Origin: Paracyclopina nana
Taxonomy: Eukaryota; Arthropoda; Copepoda; Cyclopoida; Cyclopettidae
Direction: 5' to 3'
Length of the DNA stretch: 64,000 bases
Assembly: GCA_019096065.1 (NCBI GenBank)
Contig: JAGUCH010000002.1
Span: 6,708,501-6,772,500, forward strand
Shown: positions 53,304-64,000 of the stretch, in pieces
Layout of the letters: each line of letters opens with the position of its first letter
Numbering within the stretch: the stretch's first letter is position 1
Notes under the pieces: model-generated
What the model saw: the letters and a program-made list of their open reading frames with translations, nothing else
Told to the model about the DNA's origin: nothing
Databases searched by the model: none
Program-made: the position numbers and the translations under genes

Positions 53304-55645
53304 TTTTGATCAAGTCTACTCGAACTCAAATGCTGAGAATATCATATAAGAGTTACATGCGAACACAGTCAAGTCTACCTCATCGAGTCAAACACCACTA
53401 TTCATGAAGTCGATGAGATAGACCGTTCTCGTGTATAAAATGATCATGAACACTGAGAAATGCATTTAAACTAAAATTATCAAATTGCAGCACGCTTTTA
53501 CCTGAGCCGTTCTAGTGAGCGAAGCTTCCACAGCCACGCAGTGTCGCCAATCGTTGATCCTTCACTTAGACGTAAATCTGCAAATCTTGTTATTTTTGGA
53601 TGACGTAACACTTATGGAACAAGCTCCGATGGAGAGAGCTGAATTGAAAAAAATCGGTAAAGAAGATTCCCTCGTGTCGCGTGGAAAAAACTTTTGAAAA
53701 TATGCAAGACATTAATCTGATCAATTTTTTAGGGAAAAGTAGCGAAAACAGCAGAAAGAAACTTTCACCACTAGAACCTTTTGCCTTAAAGAAAGAGATG
53801 TAAGTTCTCAAAGTTTAGGCGGTTTTATTCAAACTGCAAATCAAATCTGATTGAAGTCTTCATGTAGATCACGTCAATACGCTTGATTGTCGTTAAGAAA
53901 ATGCTACACACGTTTCAACAGAAGTTACTTTTGCTGATTTGAATCCGATCAATTCCCCTCAGGTGAAATTATGCTGCGCTGCAATGTAACGTAGATCCAA
54001 GTAATTAATTGTCATACCATTTATGGTGTTCTCTCTTTGAAAAAAAAAAGAATTAAAGCTGAAAAAGTTTGAGTTTGTTTTTTCTCCATCATGAGCGAAA
54101 GCCACTCAATGTGGATGTCATATGGAGAGGAATACACACGCTGCTCTCCAAAATTCTTTAAAACATTTTTAATGGGTTTTTCCAGAGAAGTCCGTTCTTT
54201 AGTTATTAACGTCTTTGGGTTTTTCTCACTCATACTGATGGAACGAGCTTGAGCTTGGCTTGAAAGCTTGAAACTAAAGCCCAGCTTGAGCTACATAAGC
54301 AAAAAGCAAGGGATCGCTCGAACCAAATTTTGAAAAGCTGGGAAAAGCTTGAAGCCCAAAAATTGCAAAGCTTAAAAAAGCTTGATACTAAAAACTTATT
54401 CTATAATCTAAAGAAAAAAAGGGTTTACTTTTAATAATTCGCAAATTCCTAATTTTCTAAGACAAAGCAATGCTTAATTTAAAGTTAAAGCTATTTCTGT
54501 CAATTTTTGCATTTTTGTGGGTAATTTTGTCCTATGTTGGGATTAATCAAAATTTTTTAAATCAAATTGCAAAAAAGTGAAAAGCTTGAAATGTGAAATG
54601 TTGAGCTTGAAAAAGCTTGATAACAAGTTTCAATAACTTGGGATCGCTTAAACGACTTTCAAAAAGCTTGAAGCTTGATCAATTTCCGGATCAATTGGGC
54701 TTTGCCAGATAGATTACTAATCCCCAGGCTTTGCTTACGGAGGCTCTGGTAGTAATGATTTTTGCCGCTAGGAGGAGCTAATGATACCCCAGCTAATAGC
54801 AGCGTAGGCTAAGCGGGCTGAAAATTGAATTTCGATCTGTTTCTGTTTGCACCCGCCCCACTACTAGCCCCGATCTAAAAATATTGAAACTCCGATCAAT
54901 TTTAAAGCAAGCAGTAGTTGATATATTTCAACTACTTCACTAATATAGTAGTCGTCTAATTTTTGAACAGCAAGGGTTAATCTAATTGTGTAGTCATTCT
55001 ATGGGCAGATTGAGTAATAATTGCATGCTTTGTAGGACAATTTGCCCAATAAAATCAAGCTTGATGCACGGTGGAGCTTTCAGGAAAAGGCAGAAAATCT
55101 CTCGTTTCTTGACAAGAACGCCAAATATTGAGTTTTTTAAAGTCAAAAAGCCAAATGATAACGATTATGCGAAAAACTAGTTGAAGCGACTTTGAAAAAG
55201 AATCGGAGGTTACTCCTAATGCCATCTGTTTTACCTTATTTGGAAAAATGTAACTACACCGTGAGCAAAGCCCAAACTGTACTCACTCAGCGGGGTCACT
55301 CTAAGTTGACCCTACTTACTTTAGCGGAAAAAGATTAACAGATAAATGTAAGGATACATTTTATAAATATTCCTTCTTCATTGCTTATTGCCTCATTTTT
55401 TCTTTCTGTTAAAGTGGTAGTGGTTGTCATCTTCTGCTCAATAGTCACAATGCATTGGCATCACGAGGCTGAAATTATAGAATGAATGTAGCTTGAAAAT
55501 TCACGCACATGTAGTAGCTTTGAACGAGCGTGTTTGAATGCACGTAGCGCAATTGAAGTGCGCCTAGCATGCCCGAGCCGCGTCAGAAGAACCTGTCTCC
55601 CGATTTTCAGGGCCACTTTTACTAGACAGATATACTTGAAGCAAA
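53304..55645. other. Intergenic region with AAGCTTGA-rich repeat patch
   Basis: About 2.3 kb. At 54235-54680 AGCTTGA/AAGCTT motifs recur more than ten times at irregular spacing, a simple-sequence-derived patch. The short ORF at 53515-53697 lacks an ATG start and any recognisable domain. No RNA gene was found. Confidence 0.5.
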
Positions 55646-58027
55646 ATGGACGACGACTACAATGGCACCATACATGACGAGGCTGAAAATGCGACTGCTC
55701 CAACCGAAGAAATCCCATCTTACGTTTGCTGTGTCGTCACTGAAAGTGTGTGGACATGGTTTGCAAGCATCCTCTTCACATTAGTACTATTTTTCATAGC
55801 CACTTTGAAGTACTGCAGAAAACATCTCTCCAAGCCCAAATATGAGAGCAAAAACTTATCGCTTTTGAAGAAAAGCCTTATAGTGGACGATGGAGATGCA
55901 TTGGGTAAAATCAGGTAATTCTAGTTAACGTGATGTGGTAGCTTGATGTTAATTGTACATAATTGTTTGTCCTAGGTTGACGCCAGTAAAGGTCGAAGAA
56001 TTTGTCAAATACTGCCATCAACGGAGAAAGCATGCAATCATAGACCCGTTGGAGTTTGACAAAACATTAGAGCATATTGGACAGCCCATATCCTTTCTCA
56101 TTGCTCGCCAAAACGAGAACAAAAACCAAAATCAGGATGTCATCGCTCAGGATGGCAACAGAGTGAAACTTCTTGGGCAGAAAAATGACTACATCAACGC
56201 CACTAAATTGGTGCATAACCGGGATGGAGTTGGTTTTTTGGACCGTTCGTGGATTGTCACCCAAGGACCCATGGACAACACAATTGAAGACTTTTGGAAA
56301 CTGGTGTGGCAGCAAGATACTCGACTCATAATCATGCTGACCAAAACTTTTGAGGTTGTCCGCTTAATGTGCTCGCAGTATTGGCCCGCCAACAAAAAAA
56401 CTGCGGAATCCTATGGCCAATTTTCGGTCACCCTAGAAAAAGAAGAATGCTTTGCGCACTATTCAGTGCGACAATTTGGCCTCTCACATGGAAATGAAAG
56501 TAAAACTGTGATGCAGTTTCACTACACTTCCTGGCCTCTGTCTGCTCAGCCAGATAGTGCAGATTTGCTGCATTTTCGTCGCCACGTCCGCTCTTGCCTA
56601 GAAAACGGGGATGCTACTATAACTGGGCCACCTTTGATTCACTGCCATGACGGCGGTGGTCGCTCGGGCACATTTCTGGCAATAGATGCAAATGCCACTA
56701 TGGCAGATGCAAGAGGAGAAGTGGACAGTGAGTAGCATAAATATTATGACATGAACGAAGCATGAGGCGGCAATATTTAAGCACATTTTTGCGGCAATGA
56801 ATCAATTTTATTTTTACTTTACAGTTCTTAACACCGTAAAGTGGCTTCACCAGCAAAGAGCTCAATTGGTGTCCAGACCAGCTTTCTATAGACTAATTTA
56901 CGATGTGCTTGAAGACTATATAAAATGTGGGGATACCAGCCTAGAGCTTAGTGACATGATGTCTGACAAATCATTGCGCTTGAGAGAGGCTGAATTCAAA
57001 ACTTTGGCTACTCTGAGGCCGCAATACACAATAGGAGATTGTGCAGCGGGCCACCGCTCAGAAAACCGAGACAAAAACCGAAATGTGCTGGTTGTGCCGC
57101 CTGACGAGAACCGGCCTTACCTCACTTCTTTTCAAAGCAACAGCACGACTGATTACATCAACGCAGTGTTTGTGGACGGCTATTTCCAACCCAAGTCCAT
57201 GATTGTCACAGAATGGCCAATGCTGTCCACGATGGCCAACTTTTGGTCCATGATATACGACCATGAATGCTCCACGGTTGTAGTCTTGAACAACCCTCCG
57301 ATCCCTGGAATCGTGACAAGGAATAACAATAAGAGCTTCGTGAGATTTTGGCCCGAGGAGGGCCAAGCTTCATACGGTCCAGTCTTTTCCGTGCAGGCTG
57401 TAGACTCCAGGGAGAATTCTGATTTCACCTCGTGGCAGCTGAGATTGGGGAAAAAGGAGATTGCCCCGCATAGAAAGTTCCATGCCTTGTCCATGGACGA
57501 CAAGAAGAGCTCAAAAAAGAGCAACAACAATAATACAAGCGTATCGTTGTCAACAATGCTTTTGCAAGGGTTGGAGGCCCCGCCTAGGCTCGTGAGACTG
57601 TACCAAATCAATGCATGGCCTCAAGATACCAATGTGCCTGAAAGCCCCAGCCTGCTGATGAAGCTATTAGGAGACGTTCAGCAATGGCACGACGAGGTCA
57701 GGGAAAATAACATGAACAGTGATGGCAATTCGGAGCACTTGAACAGAACTGCAGTGGTGTCATGCGATGGGACGTCTCGCGTCGGAGTGTACTGCGCCAC
57801 ACTGACCTCAGTTGAGCAGGTATTAAAATAAAAAATCACCCTTTTGACTCAGCATTTGAGTCCATGAAATTACTTTGTTTTTTTAGGTGGCCGCAACCAA
57901 AAAGGTGGACATTTTCAATGCTGTGAAATGCACAAGGAAATACAGGCCAAGACTCGTCGATTCCCTTGAAGAATATGAGTATATTCATAACACAGTGAAG
58001 CAATTCATCATCAATATTTCTCAGTAA
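55646..58027 (+). CDS. Receptor-type tyrosine phosphatase with two altered PTP domains
   Basis: Four exons (55646-55914, 55976-56727, 56825-57819, 57887-58027) join to 718 residues. A ~32-residue outer segment with two N-glycosylation sites and no signal peptide precedes one membrane helix (~33-55), then tandem PTP domains. D1 keeps DYINAT, TQGPMDNTIEDFWK and the Cys313-X5-Arg319 loop (HCHDGGGRSG). However, the general-acid loop reads WPL (Leu278 for Asp) and the KNRY phosphotyrosine loop is not recognisable. D2 has CDGTSR, only four residues between Cys654 and Arg659. Both domains therefore look catalytically weak or dead. The D2 end (KVDIFNAVKCTRKYRPRLVD) is typical of receptor PTPs. Possible roles are phosphotyrosine binding or scaffolding. 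An upstream ectodomain exon may be missed. AATAAA overlaps the stop codon. Confidence 0.9.
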
Positions 58028-58350
58028 ATAAACATATTTGAATGTTCCCGCAATTATCTTTCTTATGGCCCAAGTGCGCGTAAACGTTAAATGCCAAACC
58101 TTTGCTGTACCTTCCTTTTGCAATGGCGCACCTACAGTACAGGTGAGCCTTCCGTCAAATTTTTTGAGTGTTACCAGAGTAGTTAAAGGGACACCTTTTG
58201 TAAGCGTGGCTTTTTCCCTCAACAACACGCGCTAAAAAAGGTCCAGGCCTGGGACTCAAGGTATTTGACCAAAACAAAAAAGTTCTGGGCTTCGGGCGTA
58301 GCGAGTGAAGCGGAGAAAGTAGAAAAATGACTTGAAAGAAAAATTGGAAA

Positions 58351-60110
58351 ATGATTCTTCGGCTGGTTGTCCTATTTGCCGGAGCGGTCTTTTTGAGGCC
58401 GTCCGAGGCCGCAAGGTCGATGGTTGTTCACCAAAACAAAGAACGGTGCGAACCGATCGTAATTGAGATGTGCAAGGGGATCCCGTACAACCAGACCCGA
58501 TTCCCTAACTTGATGGGCAACAATAACCAGGATGAGGCTGCAACTGACATGAAAAACTACTCACCGTTGGTGAAAATCCAGTGCTCGCCCGATTTCCAGC
58601 TTTTTCTGTGCTCCATGTTCGCCCCTCTGTGCACTATTCTCGACAAGCCTTTGCTGCCGTGCCGCGACCTTTGCGAATCAGCTCGGAAAGGCTGTGAAAA
58701 CCTCATGGAGACGTTCCGCTACAAGTGGCCAAAGGATTTTGAGTGCTCAGGATTTCCAGTCAGCGGCTCTGACGATTTATGCATGAGCAGACAGTCCTCC
58801 GGACCAATTCCAAATGACCGCGATCTGGAGCGTTACCGCACCTCAACATCAGCGCCCAAGTTACCAGACACGTACGAAGAAATGATGGATTTTGTCTGCC
58901 CAGCGCAGCTGGCAGCCCCAAAAGATCTCGACTATCGCCTTCGCATCGGAGCTGTTCTGTCGCCTGATTGTGGTGCTCCCTGCGATTACATGTTTTTCAA
59001 CACAGAGGCCATAGGCATGCTCAACAATTGGATCGGAGTTTGGGCCATCATGGCTCTTTTGTCTTGCTGCTTCACGATGGCTACTTTCCTCGTTGACAGA
59101 TCAAGGTTTCCCTACCCTCAGATGGCAATCATACACTTATCATTGTGCTACATGATCGTGTCACTCATCTTCGTGGTCGGCTACATGATTGGTGACCAAG
59201 CCTCGTGCGGGGAGCCCTTTGACCCAGAGCTGCCGAACGTTGAGCCAGAAAGACTCATTCGCCAGGGCACAATACAAGACTGGCGCTGCTCCATCCTTGG
59301 GATGAGCCTGTACTTTTTCACAATGGCTGGCAGCCTTTGGTGGGTGATGCTTACTCTCTCCTGGTTTCTACAAGCTGGCCTGAAATGGGCGCCGGAGGGG
59401 ATCGATGGAAAGTCTTCCTACTTACATGCAGTGGTCTGGACCGTGGCGGCCATCCAAACAATCGTCACAATTGTTCTCAAGAAGATCGAGGGTGACATCT
59501 TGGGTGGAGTCTGCTTCGTCGGCCTGTGGGACTCCAACAGTTTGCTGTACTTCGTCATCGTGCCTTTGGTCCTCTACCTCTCTCTAGGCTTCATTTTCCT
59601 CATAATGGGATTTGCCTCCCTAATTCGCGTGCGTTCCATCTTCCGCAAAGATGGAGCAAAGACTGACAAGTTGGAGAGCCTTATGTGCAGAATAGGTAAA
59701 TTTTACATCCACCGTCTCATTTCAGTCAGCTTACCCTTTTTTAACATTTCTCAGGCTGCTTCTCGCTTTTGTACATGCTACCGGCTGCCACAGTGGTGTG
59801 CTGCTACATTTATGAATACTCGTTCATGGACTCGTGGATGTCACACTGGCAGGAAAAAGTGTGCCGGGACCCTGAGCTGAGTCAGACTTGGCAAGTGCCT
59901 TGTCGGCATCCCGGCCAGTTTAACCCCATCAAGGAGAAACCCGTCATGTGGCTGTACATGGTCAAATACATGGCCATCTTCCTCACAGCCATGTTCTCTG
60001 GTACATGGGTGTGGTGCCGCAAAACAGTTGCCACTTGGAGGCACGTTTACCATAAGCTGAGCGGACACGAGCCTCCAATCTATGACCAACCTCACCAAGC
60101 CCACCTTTGA
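58351..60110 (+). CDS. fz: Frizzled Wnt receptor (Fz1/2/7 type)
   Basis: Two exons (58351-59695, 59755-60110) join to 566 residues. A signal peptide (LVVLFAGAVFL) precedes the cysteine-rich domain with ten Cys: RCEPIVIEMC, YNQTRFPNL, FLCSMFAPLCTILDKPLLPC, RDLCESARKGC. SMFAPLCTILDKP and KTFRYKWP-like ETFRYKWP favour the Fz1/2/7 group. Seven membrane helices follow, with LSWFLQAGLKWAPEGID and WVWCRKTVATW; KTVATW at residues 538-543 is the KTxxxW Dishevelled-binding motif. The short tail ends PHQAHL and lacks the usual ETxV PDZ ligand of that subgroup. It transduces Wnt/beta-catenin or planar polarity signals at the plasma membrane. EIF2B5 converges on it, stops 125 bp apart. Confidence 0.96.
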
Positions 60111-60234
60111 ATAGTATTACTTTTATAAAGAAAAAAGTACTTGTACTCTACATTGCAGCTTCTACACTCAGCTGTGAAAACTTAGTTGTGTATTATTATC
60201 ATTGATAGCATTGACGTGAATACATCCGAGATTT

Positions 60235-62387
60235 CTAATCTTCATCTTCACTCGAGTCGTCTTCCTCCTCAGCAAGCCACTCAATGAAAGGTTCGACTTT
60301 AGTCTTGACACCGGTTACGCATGAAAGGCTCTTGAACCAGCGGAAAATTGCTTCGTCCGCCAAAACGTCTTGTTCGTAGAGAGCGTGAATGATTTTGGCC
60401 ACAATCGCAAGGAAAGAGGCGTTGGCGGAGCAAAAGTTCTCAATAGAAGCCAGGCAGTCTGCTTGAGCCCCATCTGACTTGATATACTTGGCCAGAAGCT
60501 CTTGGAACAGGCTGATGCATCTTTTCACCTCGATCAACAGCTTAGCAGGGCTGGAAGTGTCCTCAGCTCTCTCTAATGCAATTTTGAGGATGGACACCAC
60601 AACACTTTGAACAACCTGGCTCTGAGTCACGGCATACGCATGCCTCGAAGAGTTGACCTCCAGTATCAGGTTGTCAACTTTGACACCTTCTTTGGCTCCT
60701 CGCACCAGTGATTCGAAAACTTCATTGTCGAACACATGGAATCTTGCGTCGTCGTCAATCTCAATGTTGTTGATGGCATCATCTAATTCCAGGTCCGAGT
60801 CATCCTCATCTCCACTTGAGGCATCGTCGGTTCCAGCCTTGCAAATAAATATTTTCCCCCATTTGGCCTCATTTCCGCGGTCTTCGTGGTTCACAGCATC
60901 TTCATCTGAATCCTCATCCTCATCTTCGTCATGCGCATGGTAGATCACAGCTTTTGGGCCAAAAATTTCGCTCACAGCCGAGCTATCTTCCTCGTCGTCT
61001 GAAAAATCCGATTTGGGCTTCTCGCTAACCACCCAAGTTTCTGGCTTCAGAGTGATGCAATCGCTCAAATGGACTCGGTCACCGAGCACACATTTTGAAT
61101 CAAGAAGGCAACTTTTTCCCACGATAGCGTTTTTTCCAACCACGCACTCTTTGAGCACCGATCCGTCTCCAATGGCAACGCCGTCCATTATGATGCAATT
61201 ACGAATGGATACTTTGGTGCCGATTCTACAATTGGCCCCAATAGCCGAGCGAAAAATCGACGCATTTTCTCCAATGGTGGTCTTCGGGCCCACAATGACA
61301 TCTTCTTCCAAGGAGCTTCCTCGTTTTTGTTCAACATCAATGCTCTTGTAGATGTTGTGCCTGCTGTAGGTGAACATGGAGGGACTCTTTCCAGGAGCAA
61401 TCTCGGGCACAATGGGGTACAGCCACCGGCGCAAAATGTCGAAATGAGCAGCAAAATAGGAGTGCAAGTCTGAAATTCGAGCCGCATGAGAGTCGTCGCC
61501 AAGCTCGTGCATATACAATGTGTTGTCAGTGAGGTCGTTCTGAATGACTCCTTTCACAAATTCGTCGAGGGTTTGGCAGTCAAAGTTATCAGCGAACAAA
61601 GGAGGAACAGCCTGAGTGCAAATGGCGATTCCAGAATCAAGCAAGTCGAACTTGAGGTCAATTGCTTCGTCTGACTCAAACACTTCTAGTGGGACTTTGA
61701 AACTGCTGTTGGCGCCGGGCCGCTCATGGTGAAGAATTCGCTTTGCGCCATTAGCAGCTAAAAACACTTCTTTGGCCATTGTCCGGAGATGATGGCCAGG
61801 GAGTGCTTTCTTGTATACTAATGTCATGGTGGCGTTTTTGTCGTCCTTGGCTCGTTTCCTGCAAATCAAGAATGGTGAGCCATTCAGCTGATAGTTCATA
61901 GCAGTATGTTATACTTGTGCTCGCTAAGGACATCACAGAGGTTGACATTGCCGATGCAATCGCCGAACACAAGGATGAAATCTTGTCTCAGCACTCCTTT
62001 AGCGTCGATGTCACGCATCGCATCTCCCAGAGACCGGCACTCTTCGTTCGTCAACGGAGTCACGTTCATCACATTCACTCCTTGATCTGCCGTCCATTCC
62101 CTCAAGTGGGCCTTGATGTCCTGAGCGAACGAGGTGCAGTACACGAAGCACTCCTCCACTCCGGATATCTTGAGGAGCTCCAGAGTGTAGCTGAGAATGG
62201 GCCTTCCCGCAAGAGGCAGAAGACACTATGAGGAAAGCGTTGAAAAATTGAAAAAAACCTGAACTCAACATACTCTTGGCGTCGTGATGGTAAGAGGGCC
62301 GAACTTGCTGTCGTACGAGTCGGCGATGATGACGGCTAGCACCGTCTCGCCTTTCCGAATGTCACAATTTTCCTTTTGGGATCCCAT
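60235..62387 (-). CDS. EIF2B5: Translation initiation factor eIF2B subunit epsilon
   Basis: Three exons (62387-62274, 62225-61915, 61858-60235) join to 682 residues (human 721). The start MGSQKENCDIRKGETVLAVI leads to the nucleotidyltransferase-like domain: PLTITTPRCLLPLAGRPILS and LGDAMRDIDAKGVLRQDFIL. Then come left-handed beta-helix hexapeptide repeats (VIVGPKTTIGENASI, NCIIMDGVAIGDGSVLKECV), an acidic linker, and the C-terminal W2/HEAT domain ending EDDSSEDED, which bears the eIF2-binding aromatic/acidic boxes and the GEF activity. eIF2B recharges eIF2 with GTP and is the target of the integrated stress response. Confidence 0.97.
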
Positions 62388-62517
62388 CGCAGCAGCGGAA
62401 TTGCATCAGAGCACAGCAGCATCAACAACATCACCAGTCACCGGCGACGACGAATCGATCTCGACCCCGAGCCAGCGTCGGAGCGGCGCGATTATTAAAA
62501 AATTAATTAGGGTGCTT

Positions 62518-64000
62518 CCATGACCGACCCAGGAGGTCCCCCTATGGTCTCGTTGGGATTTTTTTACCTGATCCCTCAGGACTTATACCCCTGGAGGCAT
62601 AAGTCCTCCTACCATAACAGGTTTTTATTTTACTTTTTAAGTTTTTTAGATTTTTTAGGTTTTATAGATTTTTTTGGATTTTTTAGGTTTTATAGATTTT
62701 TTTTGGATTTTTTGGGCCGCCGAGTTATTTTTGAAAGTTTCGCCCGCGGCTTTACCGCCGGATCACTACCCGATCACCATAAGTATGATACCGGTAATGA
62801 TACCGGCGATAAAGAGGACCCAATGAATGACCCCCCCGCGCCAGCGAGAGAGGTCATTCAGGGCCTCCAAGGCCGCCACCGACCTCTTGAGGAAGCTCCG
62901 GTGGAGCTTCCGCCAAGGGTAGGCAATTTGGACCGCAATTACGGTTGCAAACTGCCTGGTGGCGAGCCTTGAAAAACGCCGCGTTAACTTATTTAAGTTA
63001 AACATTTTGAAAAATTACTAAAAGTTTTGAAAAAATGGAGGAAAACCCGAAAAATGAGAAATCAGGGAAGTGAGAGGGGCTAAAGGGGGGCTTAAGGGGG
63101 GTTAAGAGAGGCTATGGGGAGCTAGAGGGGGGTTAGAGGGGTAATAAGGGGCGAGGAAGGGATAAAAGTCTGGGATTACAAAGATTTAAAAGGGCTTCGA
63201 CTACTTCCGGTTTTACTTCCGGTTTAAAATTGAATCAGAAAATTTGTTAAATCAAAGCCTTAGATTTGATTTTAGGGGGGCCTAGGGGGTTAAGGTCAGA
63301 GCCCAGAGGGCAAGGACCAAGGTGGGAATGGGGGGATTTAGTTGAGGGAGGGCTTAGATTAAAATTTCAAAAAGTTAAAATAATTATAAAATGGCGGACT
63401 TAAAATTTGGGCTTTTTTTTTTTGGTTACCTACCTTTTTTTATGGAGATTGAGGCACTAGTTGGCCGGCTAGAGATGCGGCCGAGGTGTTGGAAGAGTTG
63501 AGGAAGAGATGCGATCTAAAAAGATCGGGTTTGACGGGTTGAAAGTCGACGAAAAGTTGAGAGGGTTGAGGTGACAAACGTTGACTTCGAGGGTCACTGG
63601 AGAACTGCCACGTCACCCTCCCAAGAGCCCTTTTATACCTTTTGGTCGGCTCCGCCAGCAGGCCCAGCGGAGCCGCCTGAGGGCCCAGCAGTGGGCCTAG
63701 GACGCCGAGCGTCGTTTCCGTGGGCCTTTCGAAAAAGTTCGAACTCAACTTTTTTCGCTTTTTCGCCACCAATTATTGAGAAACTTGGCAAGTGGGAGTG
63801 ATATCTAATGCATTTTGAAAAACAATTGAAGATGCTGCGATTTATTGAGGAAATTTGAAAAAAATGCGAACAAAAAGCCGGCCGTCTTATTTTCGATCCA
63901 CCAATTCCGGTATTGCGTCATAAAAATGCCCGATCGATTTGGCGCCTTTTTTAGTAGGCCGTATACTGTTACAATGGGCCTAGTAAGGAAACTCAAAGTC
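62518..64000. other. Unassigned, strand-asymmetric segment, possible transposable element
   Basis: Composition changes sharply past EIF2B5. There is a GGACTTAT...ATAAGTCC hairpin near 62580-62606, T-rich ~35-bp tandem repeats at 62640-62715, runs of G at 63070-63160 and 63275-63350, and paired CTTCCGGTTT motifs near 63205. On the minus strand a TATAAAAGG box lies at 63629-63637. An ORF at 63005-62766 (minus, 79 codons) is basic with a hydrophobic C-terminal segment; I recognise no family. A second minus ORF (63772-63440) and a plus ORF (62520-62972) look fortuitous. Together these suggest the regulatory end of an element or gene cut by the window edge. Confidence 0.4.
63629..63637 (-). promoter_or_regulatory. 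TATA box in the right-edge segment
   Basis: GGTATAAAAGGG on the minus strand is the best core-promoter TATA match I noticed. About 30 bases downstream lies GTGGCAGTTCTCC, a plausible start region. It would transcribe leftwards through the G-run-rich DNA. Confidence 0.5.

Noticed and set aside
53515-53697. Plus-strand ORF of 60 codons with LILHLDVN.
   Set aside because: Begins at GTG, has no homologous extension or splice partner; likely chance or a decayed fragment.
1-64000. CRISPR arrays, bacterial operons, prophage or integron features.
   Set aside because: All genes are spliced metazoan genes; the tandem repeats lack unique spacers of constant length.

Overview
This is a gene-dense piece of an invertebrate animal nuclear genome. 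All the recognisable genes are metazoan: a NuMA/Mud homologue, flightless-1, two sialin-type SLC17 carriers, delta-COP, Rcl1, RPC9/CRCP, beta-hexosaminidase, 7SK capping enzyme, SEC23IP/DDHD lipase, PELP1, NOP2, cytochrome b561 D2, parafibromin/CDC73, NOP58, ENOSF1, a receptor tyrosine phosphatase, a Frizzled and eIF2B-epsilon. Exon borders were read by joining homologous protein blocks across GT-AG sites. Every multi-exon model I rebuilt with both ends in view closes in frame (the start-less NuMA fragment joins in phase), except the second SLC17 copy. Most introns are only about 50-62 bp. I cannot fix the species; an arthropod or another compact ecdysozoan-like genome is the best guess.

Layout. 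1-6.2 kb: 3' end of a NuMA/Mud gene (+) and complete flightless-1 (-). 6.9-11.3 kb: divergent pair of SLC17 transporters, the second damaged by a frameshift and a terminal-inverted-repeat insertion. 11.5-13.5 kb: delta-COP (-). 14-16.7 kb: same-strand trio of a coiled-coil protein, RCL1 and RPC9. 18.4-20.6 kb: hexosaminidase. 23-28.7 kb: MEPCE and SEC23IP. 28.7-33.4 kb: gene-free block of nested repeats, including a foldback element built from 15-bp tandem repeats. 33.4-39.6 kb: a small unknown gene, PELP1 and NOP2 (-, 28 bp apart), CYB561D2 (+). 39.7-45 kb: CDC73, a bacterial-type S49 peptidase and NOP58, all on the minus strand. 45.3-46.4 kb: decayed ~175-bp tandem repeat. 47.3-53.3 kb: ENOSF1 and a 1402-residue intronless zinc-knuckle/SR protein carrying a BEL/Pao-type Gag zinc module. 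55.6-62.4 kb: receptor PTP with altered catalytic loops, Frizzled, eIF2B-epsilon. 62.5-64 kb: an unassigned, strongly strand-asymmetric, G-run-rich segment with a TATA box.

How the genes relate. Many act in ribosome or small-RNA production: NOP2, PELP1, NOP58, RCL1, RPC9 and MEPCE, with eIF2B in translation. Several lie head-to-tail with very short gaps. In NOP2-PELP1 (28 bp) and NOP58-S49 peptidase (75 bp) the gap has no AATAAA but ends in a splice-acceptor-like tract. This suggests polycistronic transcription, perhaps resolved by spliced-leader trans-splicing, and is the most interesting system-level hint in the window. It is inferred from sequence only.
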